Shown here piece after piece: positions 27,998 to 37,198 of a DNA stretch of 64,000 nt. Source of the stretch: an uncultured Flavobacteriales bacterium (GTDB lineage Bacteria; Bacteroidota; Bacteroidia; Flavobacteriales_D; Crocinitomicaceae); NCBI GenBank assembly GCA_903935095.1, contig CAIZQH010000021.1, positions 248,001-312,000 on the forward strand. Direction: 5' to 3'. Made by a program: the position numbers and the translations under genes. Numbering within the stretch: the first letter of the stretch is position 1; every line of letters starts with the position of its first letter. The notes under the pieces are model-generated. The model was not told the DNA's origin. It made no database searches and was given only the letters and a program-made list of their open reading frames with translations.

Positions 27998-29234
27998 TTT
28001 TTTTCTTTTTAACTTTCAATAAAACACCATTTTTTTTAAGGAACAATTGTTTCGCAAATGTCCGTAGATCTTCCGCGTTTATCGTCTGATAGATTTCTTG
28101 TTCTTCGTTAATTCCATTGGCATCACCTAACAATTCAAAGAAGGACAAATTCATCGCTCGGTTCAATAATCCTTGATCTTGGAAAGCACGTGCTGTTCGA
28201 AGTTTGATTTTAATTTGCTCCAATTCTTTTTTGGAAATTAAAGTCTCGGTATAATGGGTAATGATTTTCCAGATTTCTTTGTCCAATTCTACAAAGGATT
28301 TTCCTTCATTCAATTTCCCCGTGATGATAAACAATCCTTCATCGATGGAACCTGTTATATAGGCATTGATTTCAGAGACCAATTTTTGTTTCTTGATCAG
28401 TTCGACATACATTTTGGAAACTTTCTCACGTCCCATGATGTCGCTTAATAAATCAGCGAAATAATATCCAGGATGCTTGCGTTCGGGCATTTTAAAGGCA
28501 TAATAAAATGCATCCGCTGGAACGTTTCGCACAATGGTTTTAGATTTAAATCGATCCCGCATTGGTTCCAAAGGTAGAATTCTAGCAGATTTCTTCGCCT
28601 TTGGAATGGTTCCGAAAAAATGATCGATACGTTCTTTGACGTAATCCAACTCAAAGTTTCCAATAACACACAAAATGCAATTGGATGGATGATAATGTTT
28701 TTTGAAAAACGCTTTTACGTCACTCATTTTTGCATCTTCAATGTGCTTGATTTCTTTACCGATGGTTGCCCACTTATACGGATGTTTGGTATACGCCAAT
28801 GGTCGTAATTCCAACCAAACGTCTCCATACGGTTGATTCAAGTAACGTTGCTTAAATTCTTCGATTACGACGTTGCGTTGAACTTCCAAACTTTTATCGG
28901 TGAATGCTAAGGACAGCATGCGGTCACTTTCTAACCAAAGTGCGGTATCGAGGTTGTGTGCTGGTAAGACATCGTAATAATTCGTGATATCGTTACTAGT
29001 GAAGGCATTGCTTTCTCCACCCGCCGCTTGTAGTGGCCCATCGAAATCGGGGATATTTACTGATCCACCAAACATCAAATGCTCGAATAAATGGGCGAAT
29101 CCTGTTTTCTCTTCTTTTTCGTCACGTGCGCCAACGTCGTACAATAAATTGACCACGGCCATCGGAGTGGAAGCCTCTTTGTGGAAGATAACGGTTAAGC
29201 CATTATCCAATTTAAATCGTTCAAAATGAATCAT
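27990..29234 (-). CDS. M16 family zinc peptidase, active subunit
   Basis: 414 residues with the inverted zinc motif His48-Leu-Phe-Glu51-His52 (GFAHLFEHLMF) and the downstream glutamate region NVVIEEFKQRY near residue 125 as third ligand. N-terminal YDVGARDEKEEKTG is family-typical. No signal peptide is visible, so it may be cytoplasmic or exported by an unrecognised route. It would form a clamshell heterodimer with the inactive partner encoded directly downstream and degrade short peptides. It overlaps the upstream nitronate monooxygenase-like gene by 4 bases. Confidence 0.9.
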   Translation of the reverse strand: MIHFERFKLDNGLTVIFHKEASTPMAVVNLLYDVGARDEKEEKTGFAHLFEHLMFGGSVNIPDFDGPLQAAGGESNAFTSNDITNYYDVLPAHNLDTALWLESDRMLSLAFTDKSLEVQRNVVIEEFKQRYLNQPYGDVWLELRPLAYTKHPYKWATIGKEIKHIEDAKMSDVKAFFKKHYHPSNCILCVIGNFELDYVKERIDHFFGTIPKAKKSARILPLEPMRDRFKSKTIVRNVPADAFYYAFKMPERKHPGYYFADLLSDIMGREKVSKMYVELIKKQKLVSEINAYITGSIDEGLFIITGKLNEGKSFVELDKEIWKIITHYTETLISKKELEQIKIKLRTARAFQDQGLLNRAMNLSFFELLGDANGINEEQEIYQTINAEDLRTFAKQLFLKKNGVLLKVKKKKNA

Positions 29235-30184
29235 AAATAGTTCTTTTGTTCGTTCAATACCTGATGAAATTCAGTCATCATTTCTTGAACTATTTCTCCC
29301 GCTGGAATGATTTTTTCAATAAGACCGGCTATTTGACCAATTTCCAATTCGCCTTCTACTAAATCTCCTTCGAACATGCCTTTTTTCGCACGTCCACGTC
29401 CGAGAATATCCGCTAATTTATCTTTATCGGCTCCATCTTGATAGGCAGTTTGTAGTTGAATGTAAAATTCATTTTTCAATAAGCGAACTGGTGTCAGTTC
29501 CTTCAAGGTCAACATCGTGTCCCCTTCTTGACTAGCGATGATGTATTGTTTAAAGTTCGCATGAGCGCTACTTTCTGTAGACGTCACGAAGCGACTTCCC
29601 ACTTGAACAGCGTCTGCGCCAAGGTTCATCGCAGCGAGCATTCCTCGACCTGTGCCAATACCACCCGCAGCGATTAACGGAATGTCAATGGCCGCTTTCA
29701 CCATCGGAATCAAACAAAACGTGGTCGTTTCATCGCGTCCGTTGTGCCCACCTGCCTCGAATCCTTCTGCCACAATTGCATCAACTCCAGCATCTTGTGC
29801 TTTCAGTGCAAATTTCACGCTAGAAACCACATGTACCACTTTGATTCCATTTTCCTGTAGATGCTTCGTCCATGTTTTTGGATTTCCTGCTGAAGTGAAA
29901 ACAATTGGCACTTTATGTTTGATGATGGTTTGAATGTGCTTATCGATGTCCGGGTACAACATCGGTAAATTTACGGCAAATGGTTTACTTGTCGCTTGTT
30001 TACATTTGATGACCTGTTCTTCCAAAATCTCGGGATACATTGATCCAGAACCAATTATACCTAGTCCACCAGCATTTGAAACAGCAGCGGCTAATTCCCA
30101 TCCGGAACACCAAATCATTCCGGCTTGAATCAATGGGTATTGGATATCAAAAAGTTGGCAAATACGGTTGTGAGAGTTTGACAT
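29231..30184 (-). CDS. Nitronate monooxygenase / FabK-like flavoprotein
   Basis: 317-residue TIM-barrel FMN enzyme. YPLIQAGMIWCSG binds FMN phosphate and flavin at the N-terminus; GFEAGGHNGRDETTTF near residue 142 and IAAGGIGTGRGMLAAMNLGADAVQVGSRF (given in parts: AAGGIGTG, GADAVQVG) are the signature of the 2-nitropropane dioxygenase/FabK group. Sequence alone does not separate an enoyl-ACP reductase II (FabK) from a nitronate-detoxifying enzyme. It is the first gene of a three-gene overlapping operon with the two M16 peptidases, an association I cannot explain mechanistically. Confidence 0.85.
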   Translation of the reverse strand: MSNSHNRICQLFDIQYPLIQAGMIWCSGWELAAAVSNAGGLGIIGSGSMYPEILEEQVIKCKQATSKPFAVNLPMLYPDIDKHIQTIIKHKVPIVFTSAGNPKTWTKHLQENGIKVVHVVSSVKFALKAQDAGVDAIVAEGFEAGGHNGRDETTTFCLIPMVKAAIDIPLIAAGGIGTGRGMLAAMNLGADAVQVGSRFVTSTESSAHANFKQYIIASQEGDTMLTLKELTPVRLLKNEFYIQLQTAYQDGADKDKLADILGRGRAKKGMFEGDLVEGELEIGQIAGLIEKIIPAGEIVQEMMTEFHQVLNEQKNYL

Positions 30185-30270
30185 ATTTCGCGTTTGAAGG
30201 ACGAATTTAAGGATTTCTCTAGGGATTCTATCACCCTAATTTCAATCTGACATGAAATGATTAAATTAGC

Positions 30271-33200
30271 ATGAAATTAGTCGTTTTGAATTTACGTTAT
30301 TGCATCTTGTTTTACCTGCTCGCAACTCTATTTTTTGGGTATGCACAAGATTCGCATGAATCATTAGCACATAACGAAATACAATTCGTGGAAAACAAAG
30401 GACAGTGGCCTTCTGTGGTACAATTTCAGTCCTCCGTTTCAGGTGGAAAAATGTGGATAGGGGATAGTTCCATCTTGTTTCAATTGCAGGATTTATCGGA
30501 CCTGCACAAAGCACACTACGACTTAAAAAACGTAGAAAATCCAAGTTTGAAATCTGCGCTCATTCAGCAAAAGTTTCTTGGGTCTAAGAGTGATAAAGTT
30601 CGTTCAACAGAAGGACGTTCAACACATTATTACAATTACTTTCTTGGTAATGATTCCACGAAATGGACACATGATGTACACGCTTTTTCCAAGGTGGAAT
30701 ACCAACATTTTTACGCTGATATTCATTTGCTTTGGGAAAGTGAGAAAAATGCATTGAAATATTCATTCTACGTCGAGCCAGGTGCAAATCCAAACGAAAT
30801 TCGTTGGAGTTATTCTGGGGAATTTGCTTCCATCCGAATTCGAGATGGCAGGTTAATAGTGAAAACGTCCATTGGTGAAATCATCGAACAGCGTCCTATT
30901 GCTTACCAACTTATTGATGGAAAAAAGATTCCCGTTTCTTGTTCGTTTAAAGAACGAGAGGGAATTTACAGCTATGAATTAGGAACGTACGACGATGAAT
31001 TTCCATTGGTCGTTGATCCGGTGCTCATATTTGCTACCTACAATGGATCTGTATCCGATAATTTCGGAATGACTGCGACATATGGAAATGACGGATCTGC
31101 GTATTCAGCGGGAACGATTTACGGGAATAATTTCCCCATTCCTAACGCCAATTCCTTTGATATTTCCCCTGAGTTTACTTCCATTGCAGGATCTTACGGT
31201 ATTACTGATGTATTTGTCACGAAGTATAATCCAAGCGGAACAAATATGCTTTGGTCGGCTTTTTTAGGTGGGGGAGACATGACTCAAGGCACTGAAACTG
31301 CTCACAGTTTAATCTGTGATTCGCTCAATAATATTTATGTTTTTGGCGCAACATCCAGCACGAATTTCCCAACAAGCCCTGGGGCATTTCAAGCTACACA
31401 TGGTGGTGGATCCTTTGGCGCAAATTTCTTGTACAATGGTGTTTATTTTTCCAATCAAGGAACAGATATTTACATTTCGAAGATTTCCTCGAACGGACAA
31501 AACCTTTTGGCTTCAACCTATGTAGGTGGTTCAGATAATGACGGAGTCAATTATCGATCTACCGCTTTACCTTACAACGCTGCAAGTGCATATGATTCCT
31601 TGACAACAAACTACGGGGATCAATTCCGTGGAGAAATTATGTTGGATTCATTGAACAACGTTTACATTGCCAGTTGCACACGTTCGACTAATTTCCCCAC
31701 CTTTAATGCTTTTCAACCCATCAAGTCTGCTGGTCAAGATGGTGTGATTTTTAAATTGAATGCATCCTTCTCCAGTTTGCAGTTCTCTTCTTTTTATGGT
31801 GGAAACAATTCCGATGCCTGTTATTCGGTCAAACTTGATACGCTTGGTGCCATTGTCTTTGCCGGAGGAACCTGTTCGAACAATTTAACGGGAACCAGCG
31901 GTGCCTATCAAAGTTCCTTTCAAGGTGGAAAAACGGATGGATTTGTCGTGAAATTAGTCCCGTCGGGCACCAGCATTCAAAAAGCGAGCTACGTTGGAGC
32001 AGCGAATTACGACCAAGTTTTCTTTGTCGAAATCGATCGTTTAAATCAAATTTTCTTACTGGGTCAGTCCGTTGGAGGAATGTTCCCTGTGAACAATGCG
32101 CCTTATTCCAATCCTGGAAGTAGTCAGTTTATCCTTAAATTAAATCCAAACTTAACGACCAATCTTGCTTCTACTGTTATTGGAAATGGAAGTCCTTCTA
32201 TCAATATTTCACCTGCAGCTTTTCTAGTTGACATCTGCGGAAATATGTACGTTTCGGGATGGGGAGCGAATATTTTGCAGTCTGTTCCAATCAGTGGAAT
32301 GCCGATTTCGCCAAATGCATTTCAATCTACTACCACTGGATTTGATTTTTACTTGATGGTTGTCCAAAACGACTTCTCTGGATTACTTTACGGATCCTAC
32401 ATCGGTGGTTCTTTGGCCCAAGAGCATGTTGATGGTGGAACATCTCGTTTTGATAAAAACGGGGTTGTTTATCAGTCTGTATGCGGTGGATGTGGCGCTC
32501 ATAGTGATTTCCCAACCTCTCCAGGAGCATGGTCATCTTCAAACAACTCGTCTAATTGCAATAACTTGGTTTTCAAGTTCGATTTTCAATTGATTCCTAC
32601 CGCTTCCTTCACCACAAATAATGTAGCTGGTTGTACAGATTTAACGGTCAATTTTCAAAATACATCTACTCAATTGGACTCGTATTTGTGGGATTTCGGA
32701 AATGGCGATACGACGAGTATTGTTTTTAATCCTTCGGTTACTTTTACACAAGCAGGAATGTACAACGTCAACTTGTATGTAACAGACAGTGTTTGCTTGT
32801 TAACGGATACGGCAAATATTCAAGTACTTGTTTTGGATTCCATTCAATTGAATGTACTCGATACGATTAGTCTATGTAGTTCGAATCCTTTCGAACTCAT
32901 TGCATTTCACAATGGGACGGGAACACAATTCATTTGGTCTCAGAATGTTAATTTGAGTAGTCCATTAAATAATCCGAACGATTCAACGCTTACGGTTTCT
33001 ACTCCAGGTTGGTATTATATTGAAGTCAGCAATCCCTATTGCTCAAAGTTGGATAGTATTTATCTGGAATTTGATGTTCCGCTGCAAGCATTTTTTAGCA
33101 TCAGTGATTCTATGGGTTGCGCGCCTTTTGTCCTCAACTTGAACAATAGTTCTACTTTCACTACCGATTTCCTGTGGGACTTTGGAAATGGAGTAGTCGA

Positions 33201-34341
33201 TTCGGCGAATTTTAATCCGACAGTAAGCTATATCAATCCTGGGACTTATCAAATTCAATTAACCATATCTGATAGTATCTGTTTGGGACAAGACAATTAT
33301 ACCATGACGGTTCAAGTTTCTGAACCGTTACTTGTGAACCTTCCGGACACGATTTTCTTATGTCAATCGGCCGAAACGATTTTGACTCCCATCATTACCG
33401 GTTCCGCAACATCCTATGTTTGGTCCAATTTTGCTGATTTCACTGATACCTTGAATGCCGATCTTCAGAATCCAATCTTAACTCTTGTCGACCCACAAAA
33501 TCAAACGTATTATTTTCAAGCGTACAATGGCTATTGCAGTGTGATCGATAGCGTTCACATTTCTGTTTTTGGGGAATCCATTTCTATCCAATGTTTAGAT
33601 TCCATTTGTATCACGGATGTTTTACAGCTACAGGCGCTGAACAATGGGACAGGTTCATTTACGTATCTTTGGTCAAGTCCAAATGTGCTAATTAACCCCA
33701 ACAATCAGGCGACAGCTCAATGTACATTACCTGGTTCACAATATATTTACTTACAAGCTACATCTCCACAAGGATGTATCGCAGTTGACTCTCAATTTGT
33801 GTATGTTTCGACCTTCAATCAATCAACGATTCTGGCAACAGCCAATCCGAATCTGATTCTGCCTGGAGGAATTGCACAGTTAACTGGAATAGTTCCGGCC
33901 AACGCGGCTTTCACCTGGAGTCCAACGGCAACCATGGTGAGTCCAACTTCGCTAACAACGAATGTTTCTCCAACGGAAACGACTACCTATACCTTGACAG
34001 CAACTGACGGACTCTGCACGAAGTCTGATACAGCGTTAGTTCGGGTCTATGAAATTGTATGCGACGAGCCATATGTCTTTGTACCAAATGCCTTCACGCC
34101 AAATGGCGACCAAGAGAATGATGTTTTATACGTTCGTGGAATATGGATAGAGAAATGTATTTTCCGTGTCTTTAATCGTTGGGGAGAATTGGTATTTGAA
34201 ACCACCGACCAAAACATCGGATGGGACGGAACATTTAAAGGAAAAAAATTGGATCCAGATGTTTTTGATTATTATTTAGAAGTGGATTGCATCGGTGGTT
34301 CACGTAACATTGTTAAAGGAAACATCACATTAATGAAATAA
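30271..34341 (+). CDS. Giant SBBP/PKD-domain T9SS type B secreted protein
   Basis: 1356 residues. After a signal peptide (about residues 1-25, ending GYAQ) comes a conserved N-terminal domain (NEIQFVENKGQWPSVVQF) typical of proteins carrying SBBP beta-propeller repeats. Four to six such repeats follow at about 250-740, with phrases like LNNIYVFGATSSTNFPT and LNNVYIASCTRSTNFPT. Two PKD domains start near 780 and 938 (both contain LWDFGNG). Further Ig-like modules lead to a type B sorting domain from about 1268 (FVPNAFTPNGDQENDV; FNRWGELVFETTD; GWDGT). It is likely a cell-surface adhesin exported by T9SS. An imperfect -7 box (TAAATTAG, 30262-30269) abuts the ATG. Confidence 0.9.
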   Translation: MKLVVLNLRYCILFYLLATLFFGYAQDSHESLAHNEIQFVENKGQWPSVVQFQSSVSGGKMWIGDSSILFQLQDLSDLHKAHYDLKNVENPSLKSALIQQKFLGSKSDKVRSTEGRSTHYYNYFLGNDSTKWTHDVHAFSKVEYQHFYADIHLLWESEKNALKYSFYVEPGANPNEIRWSYSGEFASIRIRDGRLIVKTSIGEIIEQRPIAYQLIDGKKIPVSCSFKEREGIYSYELGTYDDEFPLVVDPVLIFATYNGSVSDNFGMTATYGNDGSAYSAGTIYGNNFPIPNANSFDISPEFTSIAGSYGITDVFVTKYNPSGTNMLWSAFLGGGDMTQGTETAHSLICDSLNNIYVFGATSSTNFPTSPGAFQATHGGGSFGANFLYNGVYFSNQGTDIYISKISSNGQNLLASTYVGGSDNDGVNYRSTALPYNAASAYDSLTTNYGDQFRGEIMLDSLNNVYIASCTRSTNFPTFNAFQPIKSAGQDGVIFKLNASFSSLQFSSFYGGNNSDACYSVKLDTLGAIVFAGGTCSNNLTGTSGAYQSSFQGGKTDGFVVKLVPSGTSIQKASYVGAANYDQVFFVEIDRLNQIFLLGQSVGGMFPVNNAPYSNPGSSQFILKLNPNLTTNLASTVIGNGSPSINISPAAFLVDICGNMYVSGWGANILQSVPISGMPISPNAFQSTTTGFDFYLMVVQNDFSGLLYGSYIGGSLAQEHVDGGTSRFDKNGVVYQSVCGGCGAHSDFPTSPGAWSSSNNSSNCNNLVFKFDFQLIPTASFTTNNVAGCTDLTVNFQNTSTQLDSYLWDFGNGDTTSIVFNPSVTFTQAGMYNVNLYVTDSVCLLTDTANIQVLVLDSIQLNVLDTISLCSSNPFELIAFHNGTGTQFIWSQNVNLSSPLNNPNDSTLTVSTPGWYYIEVSNPYCSKLDSIYLEFDVPLQAFFSISDSMGCAPFVLNLNNSSTFTTDFLWDFGNGVVDSANFNPTVSYINPGTYQIQLTISDSICLGQDNYTMTVQVSEPLLVNLPDTIFLCQSAETILTPIITGSATSYVWSNFADFTDTLNADLQNPILTLVDPQNQTYYFQAYNGYCSVIDSVHISVFGESISIQCLDSICITDVLQLQALNNGTGSFTYLWSSPNVLINPNNQATAQCTLPGSQYIYLQATSPQGCIAVDSQFVYVSTFNQSTILATANPNLILPGGIAQLTGIVPANAAFTWSPTATMVSPTSLTTNVSPTETTTYTLTATDGLCTKSDTALVRVYEIVCDEPYVFVPNAFTPNGDQENDVLYVRGIWIEKCIFRVFNRWGELVFETTDQNIGWDGTFKGKKLDPDVFDYYLEVDCIGGSRNIVKGNITLMK

Positions 34342-34347
34342 AAGAAA

Positions 34348-35427
34348 ATGGGAAAAATCATTCAAGCAAAATCAGAGAAGTTTTTAGAAAATTATTTAAA
34401 TAATGCGAGTCCAACGGGATTCGAATCTGCCGGACAAAAAATGTGGTTAGACTATATCAAGCCTTATGTGGATGAGTACATCACGGACAATTATGGTTCA
34501 GTTGCAGGAATCATCAATCCAGGTCAACCATACAAAGTAGTCATTGAAGCGCATGCGGATGAAATCTCATGGTTTGTGCACTACATCACCAAAGATGGCT
34601 TTATCTATTTGAAACGAAATGGTGGTTCTGACCACATGATTGCACCGTCGAAACGCGTAAACATTCACACGGATCAAGGCATTGTTAAAGCCGTTTTTGG
34701 CTGGCCTGCGATTCACATGCGTCAACAGAAAGAAGAGACGCCGAGCATGAAAAACATTTTCTTGGACTGTGGATGTAGTTCAAAAGAAGAAGTCGAAGCA
34801 CTAGGTGTTCATGTTGGATGCGTAGCAACGTTTGAGGATGAATTCATGATCTTGAACAAGAACAAATATGTTGGACGCGCTTTGGACAACCGCATGGGTG
34901 GATTTATGATTGCGGAGGTTGCTCGTATGTTGAAAGACGCAAAAAAGAAATTGCCGTTTACCTTGTACATTGTGAATTCTGTACAAGAAGAGATTGGACT
35001 ACGTGGTGCAGAAATGATGGCGCATCGCATCAAACCAGATTTGGCTTTGATCACCGATGTTTGTCACGACACAGGAACTCCCATGGTGGATAAAATCGAA
35101 AATGGCGATCAGAAATCGGGAGATGGACCAGTGTTAACGTATGGTCCAGCGGTTCAAAATAATTTCTTGAAGCAAATTATCTCGGCGGCACAAAAAAACA
35201 AAATTCCTTTCCAACGTGCCGCGGTATCTCGTTCAACTGGAACAGATACAGACGCGTTTGCTTATTCGAATGAAGGAGTAACAAGTGCCTTGATTTCTTT
35301 GCCCTTGCGTTACATGCATACAACGGTGGAAATGGTTCAAAAAGAAGACGTAGAAAATTGCATTCGCTTGATTTACGAAACATTGTTAACCGTGAAAGCG
35401 GGACAAGATTTTAGGTATTTGAAGTAA
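34348..35427 (+). CDS. M42 family aminopeptidase (glutamyl/leucyl aminopeptidase, FrvX-like)
   Basis: 359-residue dinuclear metallo-aminopeptidase expected to assemble into a tetrahedral cytosolic complex that trims peptides. Metal ligands are visible in order: EAHADE (His71-like), GRALDNRMGG (bridging Asp), VQEEIGLRGA (Glu base and ligand) and ITDVCHD. A PDZ-like insertion lies between the first two motifs. The start is 6 bases after the stop of the giant SBBP protein, so the gene may be read through from it, although functional linkage is not obvious. Confidence 0.92.
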   Translation: MGKIIQAKSEKFLENYLNNASPTGFESAGQKMWLDYIKPYVDEYITDNYGSVAGIINPGQPYKVVIEAHADEISWFVHYITKDGFIYLKRNGGSDHMIAPSKRVNIHTDQGIVKAVFGWPAIHMRQQKEETPSMKNIFLDCGCSSKEEVEALGVHVGCVATFEDEFMILNKNKYVGRALDNRMGGFMIAEVARMLKDAKKKLPFTLYIVNSVQEEIGLRGAEMMAHRIKPDLALITDVCHDTGTPMVDKIENGDQKSGDGPVLTYGPAVQNNFLKQIISAAQKNKIPFQRAAVSRSTGTDTDAFAYSNEGVTSALISLPLRYMHTTVEMVQKEDVENCIRLIYETLLTVKAGQDFRYLK

Positions 35428-35470
35428 GAAAAAATGGTTAGGAGGGGTGAAACGAAGGTTTTACCTCTCT
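35428..35470 (-). terminator. Terminator of the folD-S4 operon
   Basis: A 13-bp stem with three G-U pairs (35441-35453 with 35458-35470), loop GAAG, followed on the minus strand a few bases later by T6 (35429-35434). The stop codon of the S4 gene (35469-35471) is in the stem. Confidence 0.6.
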
Positions 35471-35675
35471 AAATCAATTCGACTTTTACATCTTCAATTA
35501 GAAGAATATCGCCTTTAATCAATTTTGCTCTTCTTCTTGTTTCTATTTGTCCGTTTCGATAAACAATTCCAGAATCCACGATGTGTTTTGCATGCCCACC
35601 TGTTTCAGCGATTCCTAAGGCTTTCAATAAGCCCATTAATTCAATATATTCTCCAGTCACGGCAAATTGTTCCAT
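35469..35675 (-). CDS. Small S4-domain RNA-binding protein (YbcJ-like)
   Basis: 68 residues consisting only of an S4 fold: EYIELMGLLKALGIAETGGHAKHIV, then VYRNGQIETRRRAKLIKGD, the loop that binds structured RNA. Such stand-alone S4 proteins are thought to contact rRNA or ribosomes, but the target is unknown. The start shares one base with the folD stop, indicating translational coupling. Confidence 0.88.
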   Translation of the reverse strand: MEQFAVTGEYIELMGLLKALGIAETGGHAKHIVDSGIVYRNGQIETRRRAKLIKGDILLIEDVKVELI

Positions 35676-36553
35676 TATTTTCCTTTTAATTCCATTGCTT
35701 TTAGGGTGTTCATCATCAAGGATGCAATCGTCATTGGACCCACACCACCTGGTACAGGACTAATGAAACTACATTTTGGTGCCACTTCATCAAACTTAAC
35801 ATCTCCGACCAATCTCCATCCGCGTTCGCGTGTAGCGTCTTCCACGCGAGTGGTTCCAACATCGATGATAACGGCTCCTTGTTTAACCATATCCGCTGTA
35901 ACAAAGTTTGGTTGACCAATTGCCGCGATTAGTATATCGGCCTGTAAACAGATTTCCTTTAAGTTTTCCGTGCGCGAATGTGCGAGTGTCACGGTGCAGT
36001 TTCCAGGGTTCGCATTTCTCCCCAACATAATGGAAAGCGGAGTTCCAACAATGTTGCTACGTCCGATGATGACACAATTTTTACCTTCCGTTTCAATATT
36101 GTTTCGTTCGATCAATGCCATGATTCCTGCTGGAGTCGCTGGTAAGAATCCTGGTAAATTTAAAATCATGTTCCCCAGATTCCGTGGGTGGAATCCATCT
36201 ACATCTTTCTTTGGATCGATGGCTTGAGTAACTTTTAATTCGTCAATGTGAGCAGGCAAGGGTAATTGAACAATAAATCCATCGATGCTTTTATCTTCGT
36301 TTAGTTGACGAACTTTATCCAATAATATTTCCTCAGAAACGGATTCATCGTAACGGATTAAGGTGCTTTCAAATCCAATTTGATCGCAGGCATTCACTTT
36401 CGAAGTCACATAAGAAACAGATCCACCATCGTTACCTACGAGCACAGCCGCAAGGTGAGGAATTTTTTTTCCATCTAATTTTCGTTGCTGAACTGCCTGT
36501 GCTAATTCGACACGAATTTGAGCTGCTGTTACTTTACCGTCTAAGATTGTCAT
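35675..36553 (-). CDS. folD: Bifunctional methylenetetrahydrofolate dehydrogenase / cyclohydrolase FolD
   Basis: Interconverts 5,10-methylene- and 10-formyl-tetrahydrofolate with NADP. 292 residues: N-terminal catalytic domain with [15 protein letters not shown] (catalytic Lys in YVxxK) and [14 protein letters not shown], then the Rossmann domain with [17 protein letters not shown] and the C-terminal [16 protein letters not shown]. All key motifs are intact. It is followed by the S4 protein gene in a two-gene operon. Confidence 0.96.
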   Translation of the reverse strand: MTILDGKVTAAQIRVELAQAVQQRKLDGKKIPHLAAVLVGNDGGSVSYVTSKVNACDQIGFESTLIRYDESVSEEILLDKVRQLNEDKSIDGFIVQLPLPAHIDELKVTQAIDPKKDVDGFHPRNLGNMILNLPGFLPATPAGIMALIERNNIETEGKNCVIIGRSNIVGTPLSIMLGRNANPGNCTVTLAHSRTENLKEICLQADILIAAIGQPNFVTADMVKQGAVIIDVGTTRVEDATRERGWRLVGDVKFDEVAPKCSFISPVPGGVGPMTIASLMMNTLKAMELKGK

Positions 36554-36566
36554 AAGAAAGTTTTTT

Positions 36567-36574
36567 CAAAGATA
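36567..36574 (-). promoter_or_regulatory. -7 promoter box TATCTTTG for folD
   Basis: Exact TAnnTTTG match on the minus strand, 13 bases upstream of the folD ATG. Paired with a divergent identical box at 36606-36613. Confidence 0.5.
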
Positions 36575-36605
36575 AGAAGAACATACATCCTGACCTAAAT
36601 CAAGT

Positions 36606-36613
36606 TATCTTTG
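36606..36613 (+). promoter_or_regulatory. -7 promoter box TATCTTTG for the barrel protein-bshA run
   Basis: Exact TAnnTTTG match. It contains the in-frame TTG at 36611, ruling that out as a start codon and pointing to ATG 36629. Confidence 0.5.
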
Positions 36614-36628
36614 TGGAAAAAGAAAAAG

Positions 36629-37195
36629 ATGAAGCAGTTATTATTCGGCATATCTCTATGTTTGTTGCAGTTTACATCAAGTGCACAAATCGAAGGTTCA
36701 GAATTGGGAATTGAAGCATACGGTGGAGGATCTCAACTTGGAGGAACTTTCGGAGGAGAGCTCAAATATGCAGCAAAACTTCCAAATAATTTGGTTGTTG
36801 GACCTTCTTTTCGTTTACAAAGATCTTGGTCGAATTACTTAAATGTTCAATCGCAATTTACCATTTATGGTGGTGGCGCGTTTGCACACTTTCGCATTCA
36901 GGAAAAGATTTTTGTCGGCACGGAATTCCAAATGTTGCATAGTCCATTTAATTTTATCACGTTCCAAGCTGGACAGAAAAAATGGGCGCCAACCTTATTT
37001 GTAGGAGGTGGATTCTATTTGAAGTTAGCACCTAAAATCAACTTGAATTTAGCCTTATTCTATGATGTAATCAATGCAGATAATAGTCCGTTCCGAAGTT
37101 CTTATAATTTCAAAATCAAAAATGAACTTGGACAAGTGGTGAGGATTTTACCGATTATTTACCGCATCACCTTATTTATTCCTTTAACGAAATAA
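36629..37195 (+). CDS. Outer-membrane beta-barrel protein of unknown function
   Basis: 188 residues from ATG 36629. Signal peptide MKQLLFGISLCLLQFTSSA, cleavage before QIEG. The mature part alternates hydrophobic and polar residues with glycine-rich turns (AYGGGSQLGGTFGGELKY; LFVGGGFYLKL) and ends ...RITLFIPLTK, consistent with an 8-stranded OmpW/OmpA-like barrel. No enzymatic motif. The start was moved from TTG 36611 because that codon lies inside the predicted -7 box. bshA begins 3 bases after the stop. Confidence 0.7.
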   Translation: MKQLLFGISLCLLQFTSSAQIEGSELGIEAYGGGSQLGGTFGGELKYAAKLPNNLVVGPSFRLQRSWSNYLNVQSQFTIYGGGAFAHFRIQEKIFVGTEFQMLHSPFNFITFQAGQKKWAPTLFVGGGFYLKLAPKINLNLALFYDVINADNSPFRSSYNFKIKNELGQVVRILPIIYRITLFIPLTK

Positions 37196-37198
37196 TTC

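Noticed and set aside
30236..30269. CTAATTT/AAATTAG inverted repeat before the SBBP gene
   Set aside because: AT-rich 7-bp arms with a 20-base gap are expected by chance in such DNA; one arm is part of the -7-like box.
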